Positions 1-6,956 of a DNA stretch of 21,584 nucleotides are shown one piece after another. The notes beneath the pieces are model-generated. The model saw only the letters and a list, made by a program, of their open reading frames with translations. It had not been told where the DNA came from and did no database searches. A program made the position numbers and the translations under genes. The stretch comes from Thermodesulfobacteriota bacterium. GTDB lineage: Bacteria > Desulfobacterota > BSN033 > UBA1163. Every line of letters begins with the position of its first letter. The stretch's first letter is position 1. Location: assembly GCA_030024065.1 (NCBI GenBank), contig JASEIE010000021.1, positions 1 to 21,584 on the forward strand, given 5' to 3'.

Positions 1-1
1 C

Positions 2-133
2 ATTAACGCAGGCAGAAGAGGCCTGTTATGTGAAATCTCTTCCCAAGACCTGGCCAGGGTCCTGAAACCAATACCGGTCAGAGTATCGAGACAACAAACA
101 TTAAAGAAAGAACGCCTGGCTGCAGTTCTCTAA
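2..133 (+). CDS. C-terminal end of an unrecognised protein (partial)
   Basis: This frame is open from the window edge to a TAA at 131-133 and gives 43 residues ending in RQQTLKKERLAAVL. The stretch is rich in Arg, Lys and Leu with a mixed hydrophobic pattern, as in a normal protein tail. The other two forward frames stop early (TAA at 4-6, TGA near 63). I do not recognise the family and 43 residues are too few to assign one. It could be a chance open frame. Confidence 0.3.
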   Translation: MNAGRRGLLCEISSQDLARVLKPIPVRVSRQQTLKKERLAAVL

Positions 134-159
134 GTTTGTATAGTGAAGTTTGTATAGTG
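132..159. repeat. 14-bp tandem duplication ahead of a promoter
   Basis: AAGTTTGTATAGTG occurs twice back to back (132-145 and 146-159). A partial third copy starts at 160 (AAGTTG) and runs straight into a TTGACA hexamer, so the duplication abuts the predicted -35 box of the next gene. Confidence 0.9.
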
Positions 160-162
160 AAG

Positions 163-192
163 TTGACAGAAGGTCCTCCTTTGTGTTTTATA
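163..192 (+). promoter_or_regulatory. Predicted sigma-70 promoter of the hydrolase lipoprotein gene
   Basis: TTGACA (163-168), an 18-bp spacer and TTTATA (187-192) match the sigma-70 consensus well. Transcription would start near 199, leaving almost no leader for the ATG at 203. This favours the in-frame ATG at 218, which is preceded by AGCAGGG. Sequence match only. Confidence 0.45.
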
Positions 193-202
193 GAAGATTA
201 CT

Positions 203-1204
203 ATGAGCAGGGTTATCATGGGTAAGACGATAAAGAGATTGAGTTTCGTTCTCCTGCTATTATGCTGGAGCCTCCTGAATACAGGCTGCAGCTACCTCGT
301 GAAAAACGAGAAAAACCAGATTTATTCAAAGCCCAAATACGGGGAAGATAAATTTGTCGTAGTCAAAGGGCATAAGGTTCATTATGTGGAGGTGGGTGAA
401 GGCCAACCCATCTTGCTCATCCCCGGGGCATTCAGCACATACCGTGGATGGAATAGAATGCTCCCCCTTCTTTCAGGGCATTATAGACTCCTGGCGATCG
501 ATTACCTGGGTACAGGTGATTCTGACAAGCCTCGATCCGGTTTTGGTTACACCATAGAAGAGCAGGCTGATTTGATCGCCGGTATGATTGAGGAATTGAA
601 GATCATCAAACCCCATCTCGTCGGGGTGTCCTATGGGGGAGGGATTTGCCCTGAATCTGGGGGCACGGTATGGGGAGAAGGTGAGGGATATCGTTTGTAT
701 AGAAGGCAATGGGGGGATGAAGCATGACAAGATGCCTTACCGACCCATGGAGGCCTTCTTAAAATGGCCTGTGATCGGCCATTTGGCCATCGGCGTCATC
801 CGGTCTGGACTGGTGGATAAGCTCGTTGCAAAGCTTGTGATGGGGAAGGCCTGGCCTTCGTTGAGCGAAGGGGAGAGGAAGGAAATTGTTGAGATCATCT
901 CCCAAAACAATAAAACGGCATCAAGAATTTCATGGTTCACATCTCGCGAACCCTGGAGACATCGAAAGACTTTGTGGAAGATACCAAGACGATCCGGGCT
1001 CCCATTCTTTACCTCTATGGGGAGAACTCCGGATACCGAAAGATGGCGGAGGTAAACATCGACTTTTTCAAAAATCATCTGCCCAATGCCGAAATTGTAA
1101 GCTTTAGAGACGGGATTCATGATCTGGAGTTCCAAAAACCGGAGGAAGTCGCAGCCGTCATTTTAGAATTTCTGAAGAAAAACCAATCGAATGGGTCGAA
1201 TTAG
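203..1204 (+). pseudogene. Alpha/beta-hydrolase fold lipoprotein, interrupted by two frameshifts
   Basis: The conceptual product is about 330 residues: a lipoprotein signal with lipobox LLNTGC (Cys29 from the 203 start, Cys24 from 218), then an alpha/beta-hydrolase core with LLIPGAFSTYRGW, LGTGDSDKP and the nucleophile elbow GVSYGGG (Ser143). The frame moves at about 641-643 (one extra G in a G-rich run; removing it gives SYGGGFALNLGARYGEK). It moves back at about 926-930 (one base short in AATTTC), and the last part reads LYLYGENSGYRKM and GIHDLEFQKPEEV with the probable catalytic His. The acidic member of the triad is not obvious. Substrate unknown; esterase or lipase-like activity would be typical. 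Both shifts lie in short homopolymers and cancel, so this is either a decayed gene or two assembly errors. SD support is better for ATG 218 than for 203. Confidence 0.7.
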
Positions 1205-1343
1205 TATTCATGATCCATAACCCCCTCGACTTGTCATCCCTCCACTTTGATCAAAAGAAAGTTCATACCGGTTGAATTCATTGACTTGATTTAAGAAATA
1301 TGGTTCGATGGAGTAAAATCTTTAAGCGGGGGGATTTATACCA

Positions 1344-3020
1344 ATGAAGAAGAGGCTTTTGGTCATCGGAGGAGTGGCTGCGGGGCCGAAGGCAGCGGCT
1401 AAAGCGAGGCGATGCGATCCAGAGATGGAGATCGTGATCTACCAGGGAGAGGATGACATCTCCTATGCAGGCTGCGGGCTTCCCTATTATATCAGTGGTG
1501 TGATCAAAACAAGGGATGATTTGATCTCACGGACACCCGGTAAGTTTGCTCAGGACGGGATCAGGGTTCAGAAAAACCGTCAGATTGAAAAAATTGATAT
1601 TCAGAACCGAACGATCTCAGGCCAAAAAATCGGATTGGGAGAAACCTTTTCAGATCACTTTGATCGATTGGTTCTTGCCACAGGCGCCTATCCGATCCGG
1701 CCTAAAATCGAGGGCATTGATCTAGGCAATGTCTTCTATCTTCGTTCCATCTTTGATGCGGATGCCATCTTCGAGGTGATTCGATCAGAAAACATAAGGG
1801 ATGTAGTAATCGCTGGAGGAGGGTATATCGGGCTTGAGATGGCCGAATCTCTTGTTCATTTAGGGAAGAAGGTGACAATCGTTGAGCTGGCTCCTCAAAT
1901 CTTGACCCTCTTTGATGAGGACTTCGCGGGTATCCTTCGTCAATATCTGGAGAAGAAAGGGGTAGGGATATTCACCTCGGAAGGAATTGAAGCCTTAAAA
2001 GGCAAAGATGGGAAGGTCACCCATGTTCAGACAGCGGTACGAGAGTTAGAGGCGGATGCGGTTCTGATGAGCCTTGGAATCCGTCCTCAGGTTGAACTGG
2101 CCAGGAAGGCGGGTCTCCGGATCGGCGAGACAGAAGCGATCTGGGTGAACGAAAAGATGGAGACGAGCGTTCAGGGGATTTATGCTGCAGGGGACTGTGC
2201 AGAGACGACCCACCTTGTGACGGGAAAAAAGGCCTGGATTCCCCTGGGTTCAACGGCCAATAAACAGGGGAGGGTGGTGGGCGTCAATGTCTGTGAAGGG
2301 AATGCCACCTTTCCAGGGGTGATGGGAACAGCTATTTTTAAGAGCTTCGATTTCAATGTGGCCAAGACCGGATTGAGCATGAGAGAGGCGAAGATGGAAG
2401 GGTTTCATCCCATCCAGGCCATTGTCAAGGGATTTGATCGGGCTCATTACTATCCAGGCGGTAAAGAGTCCACCCTGAAGGTGATTGCCGACAGAGATAC
2501 AGGCCGCATTCTGGGAGGCCAGGCCATGGGAGAAGGGCCTTCCGATAAGTTCATCGATATCCTGGCCATGGCCCTTCATGGAAAGATGACCTGTCAGGAA
2601 CTGGCCTCTGTGGATATGGCCTATGCCCCTCCCTTCAGTCCGGTCCTCTCTCCGGTCATCGTGGCGGCCAATATACTGTTGAACAAACTGGAGGGCAAGG
2701 TGAAAGGGATTGAGGCTTCTGAGGCGAGAGAAAAACTTAAAACCTCAAAAGAGGCTTTTCAGATACTGGATGTCAGGGAGAAGGATGAAGTGAAGAGGAA
2801 ACGGATTCCAGGGTCGCTCTGGATTCCCCTCGGGGAGTTAAAGAAGCGAGTCCATGAACTCGATAAGAATAAAGAGATCTTCGTCCATTGTGAATCCGGC
2901 CTTCGTTCCTACAAGGCCTGTCTCAAACTCCAGAATGCAGGTATAGAGAATGCGAAAAACATCGACGGCGGAATGCTCTGCTGGTGTTATGATGTCGAAT
3001 CTGAAGATAAAGAGAGGTGA
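1344..3020 (+). CDS. CoA-disulfide/polysulfide reductase with C-terminal rhodanese domain
   Basis: This 558-residue protein belongs to the pyridine nucleotide-disulfide oxidoreductase class. It has an N-terminal FAD site (VIGGVAAG, residues 7-14), a single redox Cys44 in SYAGCGLPYY, an NAD(P)H site AGGGYIGLE near 155-165, and a second FAD motif GIYAAGDCAE near 278. A dimerisation domain follows, then a rhodanese domain (about 460-555) with active-site loop HCESGLRS (Cys516). A single active-site Cys instead of CxxxxC, plus the rhodanese tail, is the CoADR-Rhd/Npsr layout. Members reduce CoA-disulfide, CoA-persulfide or polysulfide with NAD(P)H in the cytoplasm. Length is normal for that fusion. 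The ATG follows a G-rich run (GGGGGGA) about 9 nt upstream. Its stop overlaps the next small gene by 4 nt. The exact electron acceptor cannot be told from sequence. Confidence 0.93.
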   Translation: MKKRLLVIGGVAAGPKAAAKARRCDPEMEIVIYQGEDDISYAGCGLPYYISGVIKTRDDLISRTPGKFAQDGIRVQKNRQIEKIDIQNRTISGQKIGLGETFSDHFDRLVLATGAYPIRPKIEGIDLGNVFYLRSIFDADAIFEVIRSENIRDVVIAGGGYIGLEMAESLVHLGKKVTIVELAPQILTLFDEDFAGILRQYLEKKGVGIFTSEGIEALKGKDGKVTHVQTAVRELEADAVLMSLGIRPQVELARKAGLRIGETEAIWVNEKMETSVQGIYAAGDCAETTHLVTGKKAWIPLGSTANKQGRVVGVNVCEGNATFPGVMGTAIFKSFDFNVAKTGLSMREAKMEGFHPIQAIVKGFDRAHYYPGGKESTLKVIADRDTGRILGGQAMGEGPSDKFIDILAMALHGKMTCQELASVDMAYAPPFSPVLSPVIVAANILLNKLEGKVKGIEASEAREKLKTSKEAFQILDVREKDEVKRKRIPGSLWIPLGELKKRVHELDKNKEIFVHCESGLRSYKACLKLQNAGIENAKNIDGGMLCWCYDVESEDKER

Positions 3021-3235
3021 AGGGTAAAAGGGGACATCCTATATTGCTCCTGTCAAGAGGGAAACCGGCAGGAATATTGCTTTCTGTTAATGATGAAGAC
3101 GAGATAGAGCGATTGACATTGGCTTACTCGCCCAAGTTTCAGAAGGTGTTAGGATTGGCGAGACAACAGATTCGAGAGGGGCGTGGTATTCGGCACGAGG
3201 ATTTCCGGAAAGAAGTTGAAGATAGCGAAGGTTAA
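3017..3235 (+). CDS. Phd/YefM-like antitoxin fragment
   Basis: This 72-residue product starts at a GTG that overlaps the upstream TGA (GTGA). The segment LLLSRGKPAGILLSVNDEDEIE followed by LARQQIREGRGIRHEDF resembles the middle and C-terminal half of Phd/YefM antitoxins, which usually read VTRRGKPVAVLLSVEDYEEL and end in a toxin-binding helix. The usual first 15-25 residues, which start the DNA-binding fold, are missing. No RelE- or Doc-like toxin follows in the next 110 bases. SD support is weak (AAGAGAG). It may be a relic that has fallen under translational coupling, or a stand-alone small protein. Confidence 0.5.
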   Translation: MKGKRGHPILLLSRGKPAGILLSVNDEDEIERLTLAYSPKFQKVLGLARQQIREGRGIRHEDFRKEVEDSEG

Positions 3236-3320
3236 GGTGAAGTCGCCAATGAGAAGTCAACCGCACAATGTCCGCCGAGTCGAGTTTTAACTTGAACCTA
3301 TAATTGGTTTCCTTTTATCG

Positions 3321-3350
3321 CTCATTATTCCACCATTTCACTATTCCATC
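3321..3350. repeat. TTCCA-rich intergenic motif, 3' of the epimerase gene
   Basis: The run ATTATTCCACCATTTCACT then ATTCCATCATTT sits right after the stop of the minus-strand epimerase gene. Read on the minus strand it is ATGATGGAATAGTG...TGGAATAATG, close to ATGGAATGATGGAATAATGG just after the cooC-like stop at 16,527-16,549. The rest of the 3236-3348 gap shows no gene or clear signal. Confidence 0.45.
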
Positions 3351-4308
3351 ATTTCTTTCCCTCTTTATACCACTCGACGAATCGTCGGATGCCCTCCTCC
3401 ATCTTCACCTTGGGTTGATATTTCAGCATTCGTCTTGCTTTGGTGATATCGGCATAGGTTACAGAGACATCGCCGGGTTGTGGCTCTAACATTTCGATAT
3501 TCGCTTTTCCCCCCAAAGCTCCCTCAATGAGTTTGATCAGTTCAATCAATGAAGTGGTTTGGGATTCTCCAAGATTGTAGACTTCGAATCCCTTATGGTA
3601 ACGAATGACACCCAGAATTCCTTCAATCAAGTCATCGATATAGGTGTAATCCCTCCGGGAGGAACCATCTCCATACACCGGCACTTTTTCGCCCCGGTCG
3701 ACCAATCCGGTGAATTTATGGATGGCCATCTCCGGCCTTTGTCCCGGACCGTAGGCCGTGAAGATCCGCAGGCAGGCGATATTCATTCCATAAAGATGAT
3801 GATAGGAATAACAGAGGAGCTCTCCAGCCCGTTTGGTCGCTCCATAGGGGGAGATGGGCTGGATATTGAGGTCCTCTTCCGTGAACGGAACCCTCTGGTT
3901 TTCTCCATAGACCGAGGAAGAGGAGGCGAAGATGAAGCCCTTGATCCCAAATTCTTTGCAGGCCTCCAGAAGGACGATCGTTCCCCGGATGTTCACATCC
4001 TGGTAGAGCAGGGGCTGTTCAATGGAGGGCCTGACCCCGGCCCGGGCTGCCAGGTGGATGACCCAATAGATCCGGTTCTTTTTGAAAACCTCCCGGAGAT
4101 GTTCGGCGTTTCGAATATCCCCTGTGACGAGTTCGAACCGGTCCGGGAATTTCTGGCCAAGGTCCTGCACATTTCTGATTTTTATATTGGGGTCGTAGAA
4201 GCTGTCAAAGTTGTCAAAACAGATGACCTCATTTCCTTCTTGAAGTAACCGCTCACACAGGTTTGAACCGATGAAGCCTGCCCCGCCTGTCACAAGAATT
4301 GAATTCAT
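3349..4308 (-). CDS. NAD-dependent epimerase/dehydratase, UDP-glucuronate 4-epimerase-like
   Basis: This 319-residue extended SDR has an N-terminal NAD-binding Rossmann motif TGGAGFIG (residues 7-14), an acidic FDNF stretch at about 31-34 that normally fixes NAD, HLAARAGVRPS (85-95), a catalytic SSSSVYG near 129-135 and YGATK with Tyr155/Lys159. GVR after HLAA and RPEMAIHKF (a variant of the RPDMA motif) are typical of UDP-glucuronate 4-epimerases. DGSSRRDYTYIDDLIEGI is the standard UDP-sugar-binding region. Such enzymes interconvert UDP-GlcA and UDP-GalA for LPS, capsule or glycan synthesis. The gene stands alone with no glycosyltransferases in view. UDP-glucose 4-epimerase is the main alternative. 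Confidence 0.88.
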   Translation of the reverse strand: MNSILVTGGAGFIGSNLCERLLQEGNEVICFDNFDSFYDPNIKIRNVQDLGQKFPDRFELVTGDIRNAEHLREVFKKNRIYWVIHLAARAGVRPSIEQPLLYQDVNIRGTIVLLEACKEFGIKGFIFASSSSVYGENQRVPFTEEDLNIQPISPYGATKRAGELLCYSYHHLYGMNIACLRIFTAYGPGQRPEMAIHKFTGLVDRGEKVPVYGDGSSRRDYTYIDDLIEGILGVIRYHKGFEVYNLGESQTTSLIELIKLIEGALGGKANIEMLEPQPGDVSVTYADITKARRMLKYQPKVKMEEGIRRFVEWYKEGKK

Positions 4309-4325
4309 TTATTGCTCACCGTTTA

Positions 4326-4430
4326 CCCCGTTAGAAAGCCCCGCTTTTTAAAGCGGGAATGGGTTGTGTATCAGAATTTCAATACCTTTTAGAAAGGGCG
4401 GGGTTTAAAGCCCCGTCCTTTCTAACGGGG
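4326..4430. repeat. Composite hairpin-rich intergenic element
   Basis: The ends are a 13-bp perfect inverted repeat: CCCCGTTAGAAAG (4326-4338) and CTTTCTAACGGGG (4418-4430). Inside are two related hairpins: CCCGCTTT/AAAGCGGG (4340-4357), and a 15-bp stem at 4389-4425 (TTAGAAAGG-G-CGGGG against CCCCG-T-CCTTTCTAA, one G-U pair, loop TTTAAAG). TTAGAAAG occurs twice, so the right arm has two possible partners. The element begins directly after the MFS stop and ends just before the epimerase start. No T-run follows the stem on the minus strand, so it is not a standard intrinsic terminator. It looks like a dispersed REP/MITE-type repeat. Confidence 0.75.
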
Positions 4431-4431
4431 C

Positions 4432-5598
4432 TTACTTTTCATTAAGAGGATATTTTACGAATAAGCCGAGAAGAAATGCGGCCAATGGTAAAACTAAGAT
4501 AATTTTCAGCGCCATGGGGACTCCCCAGATGTCTGCAATCATCCCCAAAAGGGTAACCCCTATCCCTCCTGCGCTGATGGTAAAGCCGACCATGATCCCC
4601 GAGGCCATTCCGAGATGTTGAGGAAGAAGGGTCTGGGCCATGACCGTGGACAGAGCGAATGAGGAGATCAATGCGATTCCTGAGATCCCCAGAAAGATGA
4701 AGGTCATAAAACCGCTGCTATAATAAGAAAGGAGAAGGAATGGGGAGGACAATAGGAGGGTGATCAAAAGGAATTTTTTGTGGCCCCAGCGATCAGCCAG
4801 TGGGGCGCCAATGAGAGTCCCCAGGGCACCTGTGATCAGGAAGGTTGAGACCAGCTTCCCCGCATAGAGAGGGTTCCCTTTGAGGTAGTTGATATAGTAA
4901 AAGGGAATATAGGTTGCCAGCCCCAAATGGGTCCATGCCCTTATGGTCGCTACAACGACCAGAAGAAAAAAGGAAACCTTTTGAGCTTTGGAAAGAGGTT
5001 TTTTCTCTTCCTTTTGGGCCTCCTTATGAGCGGTTTGGATAGGAGAGGTGAGCATTGAAATATTAAAAAATAGGATAATCCCCATTAGAATTCCAGGCAC
5101 GATCATGCCCAGGGTTCCATGGAGACCAAAAGAGGTCACAAGGAGGAGAGCCCAGACCGGACCGAGTGCGATGCCCATATTTCCGCCGACGGCGAAGAAG
5201 GACATGCCTGTCGCCCTTTTCTTTCCAGTAAAAAAATGGGCTGTTTTAAAACCTTCCGGATGGAAACTTGCGACCCCGATACCGGCTACAATGACACAGA
5301 TGAGAAGAAGGAGATAGTGGGGAGCAAGACCCGTGATCGAGATCCCCAGGCAGGCGATGAAAGGAGACAGAGGGAGAAGCCATCCGATGGGTCTTTTATC
5401 CGAAAGGTGCCCGAAGACGGGCTGGATAATAGAGGAGGTCAGGTTTGCCAAGAGAAGAATGGTGCCTGCCGTCGTATAGGAGAGTTGGAATGCCTCTTTG
5501 AAAAAGGGGAGAAGGGCGGGAAGGGCTCCCTGGTTTAAGTCGGTGACGAAATGGGCGGTGCTGAGGAGGGCCAGCGCCTTCTTGTTTATCTTCATCAT
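4432..5598 (-). CDS. MFS exporter, fosmidomycin-resistance (Fsr) type
   Basis: This 388-residue, highly hydrophobic protein fits twelve membrane helices in two halves, joined by a charged cytoplasmic loop around residues 190-206 (HKEAQKEEKKPLSKAQK). The opening LLSTAHFVTDLNQGALPALLPFF, motif-A-like GHLSDKRP (63-70) with its second-half copy GAPLADRWGHKK, and the loop FHPEGFK match Fsr family proteins (compare FHPE in E. coli Fsr). These are inner-membrane proton antiporters that export drugs such as fosmidomycin; natural substrates are mostly unknown. The start has SD AAGGA 5 nt upstream and a strong promoter. It is divergent from the LacI-family gene, but its promoter lacks that regulator's operator. 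Confidence 0.88.
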   Translation of the reverse strand: MMKINKKALALLSTAHFVTDLNQGALPALLPFFKEAFQLSYTTAGTILLLANLTSSIIQPVFGHLSDKRPIGWLLPLSPFIACLGISITGLAPHYLLLLICVIVAGIGVASFHPEGFKTAHFFTGKKRATGMSFFAVGGNMGIALGPVWALLLVTSFGLHGTLGMIVPGILMGIILFFNISMLTSPIQTAHKEAQKEEKKPLSKAQKVSFFLLVVVATIRAWTHLGLATYIPFYYINYLKGNPLYAGKLVSTFLITGALGTLIGAPLADRWGHKKFLLITLLLSSPFLLLSYYSSGFMTFIFLGISGIALISSFALSTVMAQTLLPQHLGMASGIMVGFTISAGGIGVTLLGMIADIWGVPMALKIILVLPLAAFLLGLFVKYPLNEK

Positions 5599-5618
5599 GG
5601 GGGTCCTTAAGAGTTTTC

Positions 5619-5648
5619 ATTATTGATGAATGGAATTCATTTTGTCAA
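5619..5648 (-). promoter_or_regulatory. Sigma-70 promoter of the MFS gene with a palindrome in its spacer
   Basis: On the minus strand TTGACA (complement of 5643-5648), an 18-bp spacer and AATAAT (complement of 5619-5624) match 11 of 12 consensus positions. The predicted start lies near 5612, giving a leader of about 14 nt that contains the SD AAGGA (complement of 5604-5608). The spacer holds ATGAAT-GGA-ATTCAT (5626-5640), a possible operator for an unknown repressor. Confidence 0.6.
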
Positions 5649-5659
5649 ATGGTATTTAA

Positions 5660-5841
5660 GAGATCTCTGAAAAAGTCCAGAAATCTTTGATTCCATACCT
5701 GCCTGCCGGTAGGCAGGGATTATGAAACGATTCCACAGATTATAAATGCTTTGAAAATCGAAAAAATTTGTTTAATCTTTTTTTGAAATCTGTGTAATCA
5801 GAGGTCTCTGCTAAGGATTTGAAGCGTTTTTCAGAGACCTC
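5660..5841. repeat. 182-bp element with inverted ends (MITE-like)
   Basis: GAGATCTCTGAAAAA (5660-5674) and TTTTTCAGAGACCTC (5827-5841) are inverted copies with 14 of 15 matches. Inside, CACAGATT near 5732 and AATCTGTG near 5788 form a second inverted pair, and CAGAG-GT-CTCTG (5799-5810) is a short palindrome. No open frame of transposase size exists inside and no target-site duplication is evident. It fills most of the 322-bp gap between the MFS and LacI genes; the rest is their promoters. Confidence 0.55.
5698..5717. repeat. 20-bp palindromic repeat, copy 1
   Basis: CCTGCCTGCCGGTAGGCAGG is a near-palindrome centred on CCGG. Its exact reverse complement lies at 15,599-15,618, nearly 10 kb away. 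Both are in non-coding DNA, as expected of a dispersed REP-type repeat. Confidence 0.85.
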
Positions 5842-5853
5842 AGCTTTTTTCCC

Positions 5854-5881
5854 TTGACAATAGGATGGAGAAGGGTAATGT
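5854..5881 (+). promoter_or_regulatory. Predicted promoter of the LacI-family gene
   Basis: A perfect TTGACA (5854-5859) is followed after 16 bp by TAATGT (5876-5881), a weak -10. The operator palindrome starts 2 bp later, so a bound repressor would cover the start of transcription. Confidence 0.45.
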
Positions 5882-5882
5882 T

Positions 5883-5902
5883 TATGGTAAAGGTTTTCCA
5901 TC
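5883..5902 (+). promoter_or_regulatory. LacI-type operator, autoregulatory copy
   Basis: Left arm TATGGTAAA (5883-5891), centre GG, right arm TTTTCCATC (5894-5902); 7 of 9 positions are symmetric. It is almost the same sequence as the palindrome at 6954-6979 in front of the operon. The site lies 18 bp before the regulator's ATG, directly after the predicted -10, consistent with autorepression. Confidence 0.7.
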
Positions 5903-5920
5903 GGAATTGGGGTAGATTCA

Positions 5921-6931
5921 ATGGCAACCATTCGAGATGTCGCCAGGAAAGCAAATGTCTCCATTGCTACCGTATCCAGGGTAGTCAACAACAATCCCCA
6001 TAAGGTCAATAAGGCAACAAGAAAGAGGGTTTTAGAAGCGATTCGAGGTTTTGACTATAGGCCGAATGCCCTCGCCAAAAGTCTTCTTTTTAAGAAGACC
6101 ATGACCATAGGGATTATCATCCCTGATATCTCAAATCCATACTATGCAGAGATTGTCAGGGGAATACAGGATGTGGCTGACCAGCACGGATATGCGGTCA
6201 TGCTTCAAAACACCGACAGAAAACAGGAGAGAATTGTTAACTATATTTATCTGCTCAGAGAAAAGGCAGCAGATGGAGTCATCTTCAGTGGCGGCATCAT
6301 CCATAGAGACGAAATATTCGGCGTTTTGAGGGAGCTTCGAGAACGGGTCGTCGTCATCGGTCGCCACAAGGGGGATTTTCCTGCCGTCCTGGTTGACAAC
6401 GTCGGCGGAGCAGCTCAAGCGATCCATCATCTGATCGATCTTGGTCATAAACGGATAGGGTTTATTGGCGGACCTGACAAGTCCACGACAGCGAAAGATC
6501 GCCTGAAAGGCTATCGGAATGCAATAGACCAGAGAGGTTATCCTTTCGATAAGATCCTGATCAAGCAAGGGGATCTGACTCCCCAAAGCGGATATCTTGC
6601 CGCACGTGAGCTCCTCATGCAGAGAAATAGACCCACTGCAATTTTTGCAGCCAACGATCAGATGGCCTTCGGTACAATCAATGCGGCCAAAGGAGCGGGC
6701 TTGAGTGTGCCTGATGATCTTGCGGTGGTAGGATTTGACAATATTCCTCTCAGTTCCTACTTCGAGCCTTCCCTCACTACGGTTGAAATTCCGATGTACA
6801 GTATTGGAGTGGCTGCCATGGGAATGCTGGTCGACCTGATTTCTCTGAAAAATGGTGAAAGAGCAAGATGGTTTGGGACGAAGCTTCTTATCAGGGATTC
6901 TACCGTTAAAAAAGGAATGAAAAAATCTTGA
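5921..6931 (+). CDS. LacI/GalR-family transcriptional regulator
   Basis: This 336-residue protein has the full LacI layout. The N-terminal helix-turn-helix reads TIRDVARKANVSIATVSRVVN (residues 3-23), the hinge RPNALAKSLL (about 47-56) carries the Leu that inserts into the minor groove, and a periplasmic-binding-protein-like effector domain follows (about 60-325: IGIIIPDISNPYYAEIVRGI, DGVIFSGG, KRIGFIGGP, PTAIFAANDQMAFG, AVVGFDNIPLSSYFEPSLTTV). Effectors of this family are usually sugars or sugar derivatives. The start has only weak SD support (GGGGTAG) but matches the family N-terminus exactly. A matching operator lies before this gene and before the operon downstream; the gene's TGA overlaps the operon's -35 box. 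It is the likely local repressor of the catabolic cluster. Confidence 0.95.
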   Translation: MATIRDVARKANVSIATVSRVVNNNPHKVNKATRKRVLEAIRGFDYRPNALAKSLLFKKTMTIGIIIPDISNPYYAEIVRGIQDVADQHGYAVMLQNTDRKQERIVNYIYLLREKAADGVIFSGGIIHRDEIFGVLRELRERVVVIGRHKGDFPAVLVDNVGGAAQAIHHLIDLGHKRIGFIGGPDKSTTAKDRLKGYRNAIDQRGYPFDKILIKQGDLTPQSGYLAARELLMQRNRPTAIFAANDQMAFGTINAAKGAGLSVPDDLAVVGFDNIPLSSYFEPSLTTVEIPMYSIGVAAMGMLVDLISLKNGERARWFGTKLLIRDSTVKKGMKKS

Positions 6932-6956
6932 CATATTTTCATAAAAACATTAGTTT
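6928..6956 (+). promoter_or_regulatory. Predicted promoter of the catabolic operon
   Basis: TTGACA (6928-6933) overlaps the last codon and stop of the regulator gene. A 17-bp spacer leads to TAGTTT (6951-6956), a weak -10 that overlaps the left arm of the operator. A strong -35, poor -10 and overlapping operator suit a repressible promoter. Confidence 0.5.

Noticed and set aside
886..1107. Small open frame inside the broken hydrolase gene
   Set aside because: It is in the third frame, while conserved hydrolase sequence is split between the other two.
3236..3300. Toxin partner for the antitoxin-like fragment
   Set aside because: The only short frame (17 codons from a GTG near 3238) ends at a TAA near 3289 and shows no RelE, Doc or PIN features.
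3559..4248. Long open frame antisense to the epimerase gene
   Set aside because: The minus-strand frame carries clear SDR motifs over its full length; the plus-strand frame has no family signature and no SD.
4340..4430. Intrinsic terminator of the MFS gene
   Set aside because: The stems are strong but no T-run follows on the minus strand, so it is called a repeat element.
6131..6934. Open frame antisense to the LacI-family gene
   Set aside because: The sense strand encodes a complete LacI-type regulator; the antisense product has no recognisable domain.
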